From positions 1-64,000 of the forward strand of contig NZ_NPBY01000006.1 in assembly GCF_002272015.1 (NCBI RefSeq): DNA of 64,000 bases. Reading direction: 5' to 3'. The notes under the pieces are model-generated. The model worked only from the letters and a program-made list of their open reading frames with translations. It was not told where the DNA came from and ran no database searches. The translations under genes were made by a program, and so were the position numbers. The stretch is from Paenibacillus campinasensis (GTDB taxonomy: Bacteria > Bacillota > Bacilli > Paenibacillales > Paenibacillaceae). Below are positions 10,767 through 18,427 of the stretch, piece by piece (position 1 is the first letter of the stretch; the number at the start of each line of letters is the position of its first letter).

Positions 10767-10911
10767 TATCGCTCGTAAGCTTAATCACTCGGTTATGTCT
10801 GCTCTGGCTTCAGTTATCGCTTCCATTGCGGTTTTATCCGTAAGCACGGCCAGCATTCTGTTCGTTTATAAGGGAGAAGTGCCTGAGGAACTGCTCCGGA
10901 AGGAGGAGTAG
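10759..10911 (+). CDS. AgrD-like cyclic lactone autoinducer precursor peptide
   Basis: A 50-residue peptide preceded by a full AAGGAGGTGA site 8 bases before the ATG and overlapping agrB. It has a positively charged start (MVNIARKLNH), a hydrophobic amphipathic middle, then STASILFVYKG and the acidic tail EVPEELLRKEE. The EVPEEL block matches the conserved EVPKEL of staphylococcal AgrD. Ser32 lies eight residues before it, exactly where AgrD has its ring Cys. The predicted ring is therefore Ser-Ile-Leu-Phe-Val closed as a lactone, with an N-terminal tail from the STA segment. There is no Cys anywhere in the peptide. Ring limits are inference. Confidence 0.85.
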   Translation: MVNIARKLNHSVMSALASVIASIAVLSVSTASILFVYKGEVPEELLRKEE

Positions 10912-10956
10912 GGAGATAGTCCTTTGCACCGCCATCTTACGTTTTATATCCATCGT

Positions 10957-10989
10957 GAAGGGGTCGTATTCGGCTCCTTCGTTTTTTTA
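10957..10989 (+). terminator. Terminator of the agr-like operon
   Basis: Seven-bp stem GAAGGGG / CTCCTTC (one G-T pair), loop of 10, followed by GTTTTTTT, 46 bases after the agrD stop. Confidence 0.85.
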
Positions 10990-11019
10990 CTCATCGAATT
11001 CTATTGATTGGTAGTAAGT

Positions 11020-11050
11020 AACAAAGAAAAGAACCCTTGCTACGCAAGGG
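11020..11050 (-). terminator. Terminator of tRNA-Val (minus strand)
   Basis: Seven-bp stem CCCTTGC / GCAAGGG with a 3-base loop at 11034-11050. On the minus strand it is followed by TTCTTTTCTTTG. It lies 10 bases beyond the 3' end of the tRNA. Confidence 0.75.
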
Positions 11051-11060
11051 CTCTCGGCGA

Positions 11061-11133
11061 TGATCTGTAGTGGGCTCGAACCACTGACCCCCACCCTGTC
11101 AAGATGGTGCTCTCCCAGCTGAGCTAACAGATC
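11061..11133 (-). tRNA. tRNA-Val (anticodon GAC)
   Basis: A 73-base cloverleaf on the minus strand. The acceptor GATCTGT / ACAGATC gives 7 pairs, the D-stem is GCTC / GAGC, and the anticodon stem is CCATC / GGTGG with loop TTGACAG (anticodon GAC). The T-arm is AGTGG-TTCGAGC-CCACT, and the discriminator base is A. The CCA end is not encoded. It appears to be a single-gene transcript with its own terminator. Confidence 0.95.
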
Positions 11134-11236
11134 ATGAATAATTTTCAAATGTATTAATTATATTAACACCCGTTTTGCCTGATGTCAATTGCTTTTCGTT
11201 ATAAAAAATCGCTGTTCAGTCCAGAATAGATAAAGT

Positions 11237-11533
11237 ATGATTTTTCCGGACAGGAGCGTGCTGAACACAGTGAAGATCAAGCGAGCAAGCCGTAGAAGCA
11301 GAACGATCAGTACTCTTGTACTATCGGCGCTACTTTGTAGCGGATGTAGCATAGCTGAAAGGACGTCCGTTGAGCTGGTTCCTCTTCATTCGCCTGCTGG
11401 GGCGGTGATGCTGGATGTGTATGATCGTTCGGTGGACAGTGAGGTATATTCTTCTCCGAAAATTGAAACCCTCGAAGAGGAAGAAACATTAAAGCCAGCA
11501 GATGACTGGGATACGCTGAAGCGCGTTCGATAA
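11237..11533 (+). CDS. Small putative lipoprotein
   Basis: Up to 98 residues. A basic start (KIKRASRRSR) is followed by a hydrophobic stretch (TISTLVLSALL) and CSGC, a possible lipobox with Cys near residue 37. The mature part is short, acidic and without recognised domains. The start is uncertain: ATG 11237 has no ribosome site, whereas GTG codons at 11258 and 11270 lie after CAGGAG (11251-11256). Signal-peptide logic favours GTG 11270. It is a single-gene unit next to the tRNA. Function unknown. Confidence 0.55.
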   Translation: MIFPDRSVLNTVKIKRASRRSRTISTLVLSALLCSGCSIAERTSVELVPLHSPAGAVMLDVYDRSVDSEVYSSPKIETLEEEETLKPADDWDTLKRVR

Positions 11534-11576
11534 TCGAGAGCTAGATTTTGATTCCCGTTGTAGATGGCAAAGGTCC

Positions 11577-11608
11577 AGAACCGCCTGCCTTCCAGCGCTG
11601 GCGGTTCT
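11577..11608. terminator. Hairpin between the lipoprotein and small membrane protein genes
   Basis: Perfect 9-bp inverted repeat AGAACCGCC / GGCGGTTCT with a 14-base loop between two convergent genes. It has no clear T-run on either side, so it is a weak candidate terminator. Confidence 0.4.
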
Positions 11609-11621
11609 CCATAGTGAGGTG

Positions 11622-11744
11622 CTATTCTTCTTCATCCCACTTGCGGGAATATCCTTTTTTAATTGCGTAGAAGACAGGATAGATGATGGCGACCGAAATG
11701 ATCACGGCCCAAAATATCGTGCTTCCCATGCTGCCGCTTTCCAT
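11622..11744 (-). CDS. Small single-span membrane protein (40 aa)
   Basis: A 40-residue frame on the minus strand starting ATG at 11744, with AAAGGGG about 8 bases upstream. It has a short polar N-terminus (MESGSMGS), one hydrophobic span (TIFWAVIISVAIIYPVFYAI) and a charged tail (KKGYSRKWDEEE). That is a classic layout of a type I/II single-pass micro-protein with a cytoplasmic charged tail. It faces the lipoprotein gene and is divergent from the GNAT gene. Function unknown. Composition and ribosome site support it as real. Confidence 0.7.
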   Translation of the reverse strand: MESGSMGSTIFWAVIISVAIIYPVFYAIKKGYSRKWDEEE

Positions 11745-11866
11745 GCAGGTACCCCTTTCCGATAGATGTCTGCTTACACTATACAGGAAATCGAATATTT
11801 TGTATAATATTGCGACCTGGTTTCTATATGAGACTGCGAACTTTTTACATAAAGAGGTGTTGTCCC

Positions 11867-12310
11867 ATGGCGGCAGAGATTATTAATGTAACGACAGAAG
11901 AACAGTTGCAGCAGGCTCTGGACATTCGGAAGGATGTATTTGTGCTTGAACAGAAGGTTCCTATCGAGCTTGAAATTGATGAATACGACAGTCTGGAGGC
12001 CGATGCTCATCATATTCTGATCAAATCAGAAGGGCAGTACGCCGCAACCGGGCGGGTAACTTATTATAATAAAGATTCTGCTAAAATGCAGCGCATTGCC
12101 GTTCGTAAGCCGTTTCGCTCCAAAGGCATCGGAAGAGTGCTCATGATGGCTCTGGAATCGCAAGCACGAGAGCTGAAGCTGAAGTATGCCGTCCTGGATG
12201 CCCAGTGTCAAGCGGAAGAGTTTTATCAAAAGCTCGGATATGTTACCATTTCGGAGGAGCCGTTTGATGATGCAGGTATTCCACATGTTCGAATGAAGAA
12301 AGAACTTTAG
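11867..12310 (+). CDS. GNAT family N-acetyltransferase (YjcF-like)
   Basis: 147 residues from ATG 11867, preceded by AAAGAGGTG. The acetyl-CoA loop RKPFRSKGIGRVLM is near residue 81, preceded by the strand MQRIAV, and the C-terminal AEEFYQKLGYVTISE is characteristic of GNAT enzymes. The N-terminal segment TTEEQLQQALDIRKDVFVLEQKVP is typical of the YjcF/ElaA-type branch. The in-frame upstream extension has no ribosome site and is rejected. The acceptor substrate is unknown. It ends in a terminator shared with the convergent DUF3892 gene. Confidence 0.88.
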   Translation: MAAEIINVTTEEQLQQALDIRKDVFVLEQKVPIELEIDEYDSLEADAHHILIKSEGQYAATGRVTYYNKDSAKMQRIAVRKPFRSKGIGRVLMMALESQARELKLKYAVLDAQCQAEEFYQKLGYVTISEEPFDDAGIPHVRMKKEL

Positions 12311-12323
12311 TATCTACACGAGA

Positions 12324-12357
12324 AAGCTCCCCGAAGCATGATGGCTGCGGGGAGCTT
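12324..12357. terminator. Bidirectional terminator between GNAT and DUF3892 genes
   Basis: Ten-bp perfect stem AAGCTCCCCG / CGGGGAGCTT with a 14-base loop, between two convergent stop codons. Confidence 0.75.
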
Positions 12358-12362
12358 CTGTG

Positions 12363-12602
12363 TCAGAATGTCGGAAGATTGTCCAGGTTGTTGCTCGGAT
12401 CACCGTCAGCGTTGGAACGCAGGTGTTCGTCACCATCCCGGCCGCGGAAGACATTCAGGTTTTTGATCTCTTTATTTTTAACCATTGCTTGTGCCGTTTT
12501 GTAATCCACCACTGAACCGGAATCAAGCTGAAGTTCCACAATATCGCCGTCGCTATTTTTACGAACGGCCACAACCTCGGATTGCTGCATTTCATTTGCC
12601 AT
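12363..12602 (-). CDS. DUF3892 domain-containing protein
   Basis: A 79-residue small protein. The segment VVAVRKNSDGDIVELQLDSG and the C-terminal RGRDGDEHLRSNADG-NNLDNLP are the DUF3892 pattern found in many Bacillales. It is soluble, without a signal peptide. The ribosome site GGGAGGCG lies upstream of the ATG on the minus strand. The biochemical role of the family is not established to my knowledge. It is a single-gene unit. Confidence 0.88.
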   Translation of the reverse strand: MANEMQQSEVVAVRKNSDGDIVELQLDSGSVVDYKTAQAMVKNKEIKNLNVFRGRDGDEHLRSNADGDPSNNLDNLPTF

Positions 12603-12673
12603 AGTCTATCGCCTCCCTGGGGATAGTGTTCCCATGGCAGCTTGCAGCCTATTCATCCCGATCCTTTATAGCA

Positions 12674-13411
12674 CTATAATTCATATATCTTTTGCTGCTC
12701 AACAAACTCCATCTCGCCGGTTTTACCTACAAAGTCTTGCACATCATCACTGTAATGCATAAGGTATGTACGCTGCTGGATATGTTCAGGCAGGCTGAGC
12801 AGCTCTTGAAGCGTCGTATGAACTTCGCCGGGCCCCTGGAGCTGGCATTCATGTAATATCAGTTCACATTCCCGTTCATTCACCAGCTTGTTCAGCAGTT
12901 CGGGGTCAAACACCATATCGGCGCTATAAAAGATGCGGTCGTTCAAATAGAGGGAATAGCTGTCCTTGCCCGGAATATGGCGGGTCTGGATCAACTCGAC
13001 CGTGATCCCTTTGGAAATGTCGGCCTTCACGCCGGGCTTCAGCGGACGAACATCAAAGATATCTTCCAGGCAAGAAATCTCTCCCTGTTGATACAAACCG
13101 CCCCGCAGCGTATGATCCCACAACGGGGCAGCCAGTGCCTCGCCGATGTACAGCGGGATTCTCCGCTTGAACTTCATCTTCATCATAAACGCAAGCTCTT
13201 CCAGCCCGCCCACGTGGTCGGCATGGATGTGGGTGATCAGGACAGCATCAATATCGTTGAGGGAGCGTCCCATTTCATGGAGCGCCAGAGGAGCTGTACT
13301 TCCACAATCAATGAGCAGGGTGAAATCATCGTCTAAGAGCAGTGCGTTGTTGTTATAGTATTTCTTGGCAAACGCACTGCCCGTGCCAAGCATTTGCAAT
13401 TTCAAACTCAA
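12674..13411 (-). CDS. MBL-fold metallo-hydrolase
   Basis: A 245-residue metallo-beta-lactamase-fold protein. It starts with the LGTGSAF strand-loop of the RNase Z/phosphodiesterase branch. The metal motif HIHADH is at residues 61-66 with GGLEEL following, and further ligands are in TRHIPG (His about 160), YSADM (Asp about 176) and the C-terminal MHYSDD. It is shorter than RNase Z and lacks its exosite arm, so a nucleotide or small-molecule phosphodiesterase role is more likely than tRNA processing. The gene stands alone, divergent from the stalk-domain gene. The fold is certain, the substrate unknown. Confidence 0.88.
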   Translation of the reverse strand: MSLKLQMLGTGSAFAKKYYNNNALLLDDDFTLLIDCGSTAPLALHEMGRSLNDIDAVLITHIHADHVGGLEELAFMMKMKFKRRIPLYIGEALAAPLWDHTLRGGLYQQGEISCLEDIFDVRPLKPGVKADISKGITVELIQTRHIPGKDSYSLYLNDRIFYSADMVFDPELLNKLVNERECELILHECQLQGPGEVHTTLQELLSLPEHIQQRTYLMHYSDDVQDFVGKTGEMEFVEQQKIYEL

Positions 13412-13636
13412 GTTGGGCGACCTCCTGATGATGGTGTTGTAAAAATCCGTTAAGCCTACTATATTTTAAACGAAAACGCTCGCGATTACACGAGTTTATG
13501 CGAGATTGCGCATAGGACTACAGGCGGGTTTTGTCCGAATTTTCGCCATAAAGTCCGGTTTGGGGCGCAACTTGTGATGAGGCTTGTAGTATACACATAT
13601 AACAACATGTGATTCGATGGAGGGACGCTTTCAATT

Positions 13637-14194
13637 ATGAAATGGAAAAAGGTGCTGGTATGTGTACTTGTGCTATCTTTAATCGGAGGAAGCGGACTGT
13701 TATTTGCGGATTCCATTAATGATCGTGTGCGTGTATGGCTGAACGGACGTGAGTTGAAGGATGGGGGTTACTTGATTAATGGCACGACTTATGTGCCGGT
13801 TCGTGAATTTGATGGTGCGGTCCAATGGGATTCCAGAACGGGGAATGTTCAGGTCATCAAGCCGAATGTGCATATATTTTTGTTCAAGGGAGACACTGTA
13901 TTCGGTAACGTCAATAAAGGAAAGCTGAAGTTCAACGTATTCAGCCAGATTGACAGCCTCAACAATGAGATCTATGCCGTGAAAGTTGCGATCGAAGATC
14001 CTGCGGGGAACATTAAGGACATTCAGTCACAGGTGATCAGAGACCCGAGCAAGGATAATTTCTGGTTCAGGACCTACGACTTCACCTACGATTTTAATAC
14101 GGCAGGAAAATACTCGGTCGGATTCTACATCAGGACCAGTGCCAATGCCAGCTTTGTCAAGGTGGCGGAGAAGGTGATCACCGCACTGGATTAA
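13637..14194 (+). CDS. Secreted stalk-domain (copper amine oxidase N-terminal-like) protein
   Basis: 185 residues with a signal peptide (MKWKKVLVCVLVLSLIGGSGLLFA). Next comes a single short repeat of the kind at the N-terminus of copper amine oxidases (RVWLNGRELKDGGYLINGTTYVPVREF), which in Paenibacillus often acts as a wall- or surface-binding stalk. The rest is a beta-rich domain that looks immunoglobulin-like (KVAIEDPAGNIKDI, AGKYSVGFYI). No enzyme motif is visible. It follows GGAGGGACG. Probably extracellular; role unknown. Confidence 0.8.
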   Translation: MKWKKVLVCVLVLSLIGGSGLLFADSINDRVRVWLNGRELKDGGYLINGTTYVPVREFDGAVQWDSRTGNVQVIKPNVHIFLFKGDTVFGNVNKGKLKFNVFSQIDSLNNEIYAVKVAIEDPAGNIKDIQSQVIRDPSKDNFWFRTYDFTYDFNTAGKYSVGFYIRTSANASFVKVAEKVITALD

Positions 14195-14288
14195 GCGCTC
14201 GGCTTCCAGGCGGCAAATTGACCTGACAGATGCTTCCGTGATACGATACGGGAGTATGAATAATTTTAACCGAAGTGAGGTTTTCTTA

Positions 14289-14612
14289 ATGAGCGAACAT
14301 AACCATGAGCACGGCGAAGCATGCGGCTGTGGACATGATCACGACCATGATCATGAGCATGAGGAGTTTGTCCTGACTTTGACGGATGAGCAGGGAAAAG
14401 AAGTAGAAATGGTGCTCGTGGAGACATTTGATGTCGGCGAGAAGCTGTACGCCCTTCTGCTTGAGCGCGGCAATCCGGAAGCAGACGGTGTCATTTTGCG
14501 TATGGAAGAAGAGAACGAGGAAATGGTTCTTTACAATATCGAAGATGAAGACGAATGGAATGAAGTCGAAGCGGCTTATAACGAGCTTGTAGCGGCAGCA
14601 TCCCAGGAGTAA
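14289..14612 (+). CDS. DUF1292 family protein (YrzB-like) with His-rich N-terminus
   Basis: 107 residues from ATG 14289, preceded by GAAGTGAGG. The core from about residue 27 (EFVLTLTDEQGKEVEMVLVETFDVGEKLYALL) is the DUF1292/YrzB domain. The N-terminus is an added metal-binding stretch with the pattern HNHEHGEACGCGHDHDHDHEH (10 His, 2 Cys within about 22 residues). It is acidic and soluble. Similar His-rich tails occur on metallochaperones. Whether this one binds Ni, Zn or Co cannot be read from sequence. A strong terminator follows. Confidence 0.88.
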   Translation: MSEHNHEHGEACGCGHDHDHDHEHEEFVLTLTDEQGKEVEMVLVETFDVGEKLYALLLERGNPEADGVILRMEEENEEMVLYNIEDEDEWNEVEAAYNELVAAASQE

Positions 14613-14631
14613 ACGGACGAACGAACAAGAG

Positions 14632-14672
14632 GTCAAGGAATGAAGGGAATTCATTCTTTGGCTTCTTTTTTT
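14632..14672 (+). terminator. Terminator after the DUF1292 gene
   Basis: Twelve-bp stem (14632-14643 with 14651-14662, two G-T pairs), 7-base loop, then TTCTTTTTTTG. Confidence 0.85.
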
Positions 14673-14684
14673 GCTTTTGTATAG

Positions 14685-14725
14685 AAAAAGTGCCCCTATC
14701 GCCAAACAGCTCAGGGACACTTTCT
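14685..14725 (-). terminator. Terminator of speA (minus strand)
   Basis: Stem AAAGTGCCC / GGGACACTTTC (one unpaired base) ending in a TTTTTC run on the minus strand, about 30 bases after the decarboxylase stop. Confidence 0.65.
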
Positions 14726-14756
14726 TGATGCGTACAACCGGCTTCACTGCAAGCGG

Positions 14757-16238
14757 TCAGAAGATCGGATTGGCCTCAACGATCACTTTGACGTTCTGGA
14801 TGCTGCGGTCCTCCGGACCCTTCACCGGCAATCCGACATCGACATGATCAATAATGTAATCGATATTTTGCTGGGAGATAACCTCGCCCGGAAGGAGAAT
14901 TGGGATCCCCGGCGGGTATACATAAATGAATTCTGCGATGATCCGCCCGGCAGACTCCTTGAACGGTACGACCTCCGTATCCCCGTAGAACGCATCGCGC
15001 GGGATGAGGGACAGCTGCGGAATCTCCGGTATTTTCACAATAAGCTCATTGCTTTCGTTCACATCCTTGTACTTCTCGGCCAGCTCGCGCAGCGCATGCA
15101 GCAGCGTTTCGATGGTCTCGGGAGTATCTCCCGGTGTAATCAGGCACAGGATGTTGTACATGTCGCTAAGCTCAACTTCGATATTGTAATGTTCGCGAAG
15201 CCAGTTCTCCGTCTCATATCCAGTAATCCCCAAATGGCGGACATGAATCGTCACCTTGGTCGGATCATAGGAATAGGTCGCTTCCGTACCCAAGATATCT
15301 TCCCCGAAGCAAACCAATCTTGGAATCTCGTTGATTTTCTTGCGGGCATACTGTGCCATGTCTATCGCTCTTTGGGCCATAGCTCGTCCGTTCAAAGCCA
15401 GGTTGCGGCGGGACGCATCTAGTGATGCAAGCAAGATATACGAGGTGGACGTCGTGGTCAGCATGCTGATAATCGTCTGCACCCGGTAAGGATTAATGTA
15501 CCCGTTCTTGGTATTGAGATTAAGCACCGAACTCTGGGTCATTGAGCCGCCGAGCTTGTGAACGCTCGTTGCCGCCATATCCGCTCCGGCCTCCATCGCC
15601 GACATCGGAAGGTCCTCGTGAAAATGGATGAGCACGCCATGCGCTTCGTCAACGAGCACAGGGACGTTATAGCTGTGTGCCAGATCGACGATGTCCTTGA
15701 GATTGGTGCTCACGCCGAAATATGTCGGATTAATGACGAGCACGGCCTTTACATCCGGATGGCGCTTAAGCGCTTTTCGAACCGAACTGATTGTAATGCC
15801 GTGATCGATGCCGAAATTCTCATCTTGGGCAGGGGAAACAAACACCGGCTTGGCTCCTGTAAAAATGATGGCAGACAAGACCGATTTATGCACATTGCGC
15901 GGGACGATAATTTTCTCCCCGGGTCCGCAGACGGACATGATCATCGTCATGATGGCGCCGCTGGTCCCTTGCACGCTGAAAAACGTATAATCTGCTCCGA
16001 ATGCGTCTGCCGCCAGCTTCTGGGCTTCCTCAATCACGCCTGTCGGCTGATGCAGGTCATCCAGCGGTGCAATGTTGATCAGGTCTATGGAAAGGGCATT
16101 ATCCCCGATAAATTCACGAAATTCCGCATCGGTACCGAGACCCTTCTTGTGTCCCGGGATGTGAAATTGCACCGGGTTTTTGGCCGCATGTTCCTTCAGT
16201 GCGGTGAAGAGCGGTGTACGGCTATGGTCCATGGACAT
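14757..16238 (-). CDS. speA: Arginine/lysine/ornithine decarboxylase (SpeA-type)
   Basis: A 493-residue PLP-dependent fold-type I decarboxylase of the group III (Orn/Lys/Arg) family, close in length to B. subtilis SpeA, which makes agmatine for polyamine synthesis. IPGHKKG (about 27-33) is the family start motif, DEAHG at 197-201 holds the PLP-pyridine Asp, and SVHKLGGS contains the Schiff-base Lys228. The C-terminal domain carries the FIYVYPPGIP segment near 430. Substrate specificity among Arg, Lys and Orn is inferred from family length and not proven. It is transcribed alone from a promoter about 190 bases upstream. Confidence 0.9.
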   Translation of the reverse strand: MSMDHSRTPLFTALKEHAAKNPVQFHIPGHKKGLGTDAEFREFIGDNALSIDLINIAPLDDLHQPTGVIEEAQKLAADAFGADYTFFSVQGTSGAIMTMIMSVCGPGEKIIVPRNVHKSVLSAIIFTGAKPVFVSPAQDENFGIDHGITISSVRKALKRHPDVKAVLVINPTYFGVSTNLKDIVDLAHSYNVPVLVDEAHGVLIHFHEDLPMSAMEAGADMAATSVHKLGGSMTQSSVLNLNTKNGYINPYRVQTIISMLTTTSTSYILLASLDASRRNLALNGRAMAQRAIDMAQYARKKINEIPRLVCFGEDILGTEATYSYDPTKVTIHVRHLGITGYETENWLREHYNIEVELSDMYNILCLITPGDTPETIETLLHALRELAEKYKDVNESNELIVKIPEIPQLSLIPRDAFYGDTEVVPFKESAGRIIAEFIYVYPPGIPILLPGEVISQQNIDYIIDHVDVGLPVKGPEDRSIQNVKVIVEANPIF

Positions 16239-16427
16239 TTGTCACAACCTTTCTTGGTATGAGATCGAATTTTAGCTTTGCGTTTCATCCAAATGTATAT
16301 TTTGCGAAAATCGAGCGGCTGCTTCCACATCGGACAATATATCGAGCCCAAACGGTTTGATCCATCTCCACCGACGTTGTCAGGGAGCGGAAAAAATCGA
16401 ATTTTGCAAAAATCTGAAACAAAATTG

Positions 16428-16455
16428 AGTATAGCAAAATAGGTGGGGAATGCAA
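16428..16455 (-). promoter_or_regulatory. Probable sigma-A promoter of speA
   Basis: Minus-strand TTGCAT (16450-16455) and TATACT (16428-16433) with a 16-base spacer, giving a leader of about 180 bases before the speA ATG. Confidence 0.5.
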
Positions 16456-16577
16456 GCACATAATCTGCGGTTCCTCCCCGCCGGGCAGATCAGCCATCGC
16501 ATGAAGTGAAGGGGGAAGAAGCTTGCGCCGCTGTTTCAGTATGAACGACGGGCGCCTGGAATATGCCGCTGACACCA

Positions 16578-16614
16578 TGAAAAAGGAGCCTGCGTGATGA
16601 TTCACACAAGCTCC
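16578..16614 (-). terminator. Strong terminator downstream of yktB
   Basis: Thirteen-bp stem (16585-16597 with 16602-16614, two G-T pairs) with a 4-base loop. The T-run follows at 16580-16584 on the minus strand, about 160 bases after the yktB stop. Confidence 0.8.
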
Positions 16615-16775
16615 CTGGAGGTTCATGGCTGCCGCTATCGGCCTGATCGATCGCAGGCAGATTCATAGCAGGCACGGGTTTCTCGGTCTCCTCGGATACG
16701 TGCACGAGTGGCCTCCCTCGCCTCTGCTGAAACGACTTGCAGTTATCTGACAGGATGCGGCGGTCCCGCGTCCGG

Positions 16776-17399
16776 TTAAAATGCCAACCGATATAGCGGC
16801 AGCAGCGTTTCGAATGTCTTCTGAATGGTTTCGATCAGTTCATCTCCGCTCAGCTTGACCGCTTCTTCACGCGGAATCTGCAAGCCGCACATCACTTCGG
16901 ACTTCTTGACTTGTTGAAGCTTGCCGATCAGCGTCTGGAAGTCTTCCTTGTTCATCGCTTTGTGCGGTGTGCCCTGCGGACTCATGTGGTCCATGGACCA
17001 GTAGAAGGTATCGGGCAGCGCCTTGATCGTCTTGCTGAGCTGGCGCTCCAGATTCGCGGCGAACACGGTTTTGTTCGGGCTTTCATATATGATTGCAAAG
17101 ATGATAAACAGATGGGACCCGAACATGCCGACCTCAAAATGGGGCAGCGCCTTGTATCCCCGCTTGTTGGCCGCCCAGGCGACCCAGGTGTCGATCGGCG
17201 GATTCACCGTTCTCCGGGCATGCTTGGCCACGTGAACATGCATTTCCTCCCCGGCCAAAGCGGATACATACGGTGCGAGCTCGGCGCCGAGCGTCTCCAG
17301 CTTCGGTCTGACCCGCTCGATCAGTGCCTCCATGCGCCCCTCAAGCCCCGGAACCGAGAATACGTCAAAATCCTGCTCGTTAAATCCGTTGAAATTCAT
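16776..17399 (-). CDS. yktB: DUF1054 / UPF0637 family protein (YktB)
   Basis: 207 residues matching the whole length of the YktB family. Recognisable blocks are NGFNEQDFDVFSVPGLEGRM at the start, HVAKHARRTVNPP-DTWVAWA (about 56-76), FGSHLFIIFAIIYE (about 93-106) and PDTFYWSMDHM (about 129-139). It is soluble and has no known catalytic motif. The family occurs in Bacillales; its biochemical role is unassigned. Single-gene unit on the minus strand. Confidence 0.88.
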   Translation of the reverse strand: MNFNGFNEQDFDVFSVPGLEGRMEALIERVRPKLETLGAELAPYVSALAGEEMHVHVAKHARRTVNPPIDTWVAWAANKRGYKALPHFEVGMFGSHLFIIFAIIYESPNKTVFAANLERQLSKTIKALPDTFYWSMDHMSPQGTPHKAMNKEDFQTLIGKLQQVKKSEVMCGLQIPREEAVKLSGDELIETIQKTFETLLPLYRLAF

Positions 17400-17646
17400 C
17401 TATGTACAGCCTCCCTGTCTTCGTGAGCATATGATGCGCGTTTAGTGTACCCATTATACCATAGCGGAAATTGAAATAATGAGATGCTAGAACCACCTTC
17501 ATGCGATATTCATGCAAGCAAAAATAGTCAATAAACCAAGTTACCCTTACATAAGATGGAGTATAAGATATAGATAAGACAACGTCAAAATCCAAGCATC
17601 CTCACCGCCGTTTTGAGATCGCTAGCAAACCAGAGGAGGGAGTGCC

Positions 17647-18243
17647 GTGAATAAGAGCGAGGAAGTGGAATATTGTAACCTGGAGCTCCGGTTTGACCGT
17701 CGGCATATCCAGGATCTGATCAAAGAGCTGATTCAGGAAGGGTATTCGCTGTACTGGAACGAGAATGAAGCTCAGTTTGTCATTTCAATCCGGACGGGGC
17801 GCAAGCTGGTGAAACTTCGGTTTCAGCGCACGGGTACCGGATATAAGCTGGTTGGCGATTACATGATCCGCGACCCGAAGCTGGCCGAGTGGATGGAGAA
17901 GCTGATTGAGAACACGCGGGGGCATGCGGTTGTCAAACGCTTTAAGGACCGCCAGATATTGATTGAGAATATTTTGTTCGGAGAGGTCATCCGTCTTGTT
18001 GAGATTTCGGGGTACCGGCAGCGGGTGCTGTTCCAGAAGGGGACGCCGATGACGGAGCAGGAGATGGTCAAATTATTCGAGTCAAGCGAGGGCGAGCGGC
18101 GGCTTCTGCTGTGCAGACTGGAAACCGATGATGAGCTGGAGAAGCTGCATGCCGCGATGCAGCGCGGTGATCAGGAAGAGATAGGCGCATGCAAACGAAA
18201 ACTTGAAGAGCTGTGGCTCGAGCTGATGAGGCTTGAGTGGTGA
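17647..18243 (+). CDS. Conserved hypothetical protein
   Basis: 198 residues from GTG 17647 with AGAGGAGGGAG upstream. It is soluble, highly charged and alpha/beta, with a C-terminal helix-rich part (RLETDDELEKLHAAMQRGDQEEIGACKRKLEELW) that could form a coiled coil. A Lys/Arg-rich middle (RFQRTGTGYKLVGDYMIRDPK) is the most distinctive stretch. I do not recognise a domain. It lies immediately upstream of gndA but is separated from it by a terminator, so it is probably a separate unit. Confidence 0.75.
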   Translation: MNKSEEVEYCNLELRFDRRHIQDLIKELIQEGYSLYWNENEAQFVISIRTGRKLVKLRFQRTGTGYKLVGDYMIRDPKLAEWMEKLIENTRGHAVVKRFKDRQILIENILFGEVIRLVEISGYRQRVLFQKGTPMTEQEMVKLFESSEGERRLLLCRLETDDELEKLHAAMQRGDQEEIGACKRKLEELWLELMRLEW

Positions 18244-18270
18244 GAACCATACAACATAGGGAGCACGAAC

Positions 18271-18298
18271 AACACTCCGTTTCTAAAGGGGTGTTTTC
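18271..18298 (+). terminator. Terminator upstream of gndA
   Basis: Eight-bp stem AACACTCC / GGGGTGTT (one G-T pair) with a 9-base loop and a short TTTTC tail. Confidence 0.55.
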
Positions 18299-18427
18299 GC
18301 GCGGTCTGATTTTGGGGCAGGGGTTCACTTCTATGCGGAAAAACGTTAATATAAGAGTATTGTAAATCATCTCGGTGCGAGGTGAGTTACTTACAAAAAT
18401 ATAATGGAGCAAAGGATGGAGAACCAG

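Larger units (their letters stand above)
16239..16775. other. Intergenic region between speA and yktB
   Basis: 537 bases without a convincing gene. It holds a strong minus-strand terminator at 16578-16614 and the probable speA promoter at 16428-16455. A 71-codon minus frame (GTG at 16705, good GGGAGG site) runs straight through the terminator and has no recognisable content. It is left as unlikely but possible. Confidence 0.5.

Noticed and set aside
16490..16705. 71-codon minus-strand frame with GTG start
   Set aside because: Good ribosome site but it runs through a strong terminator hairpin and has no recognisable features; kept as a finding rather than a gene.
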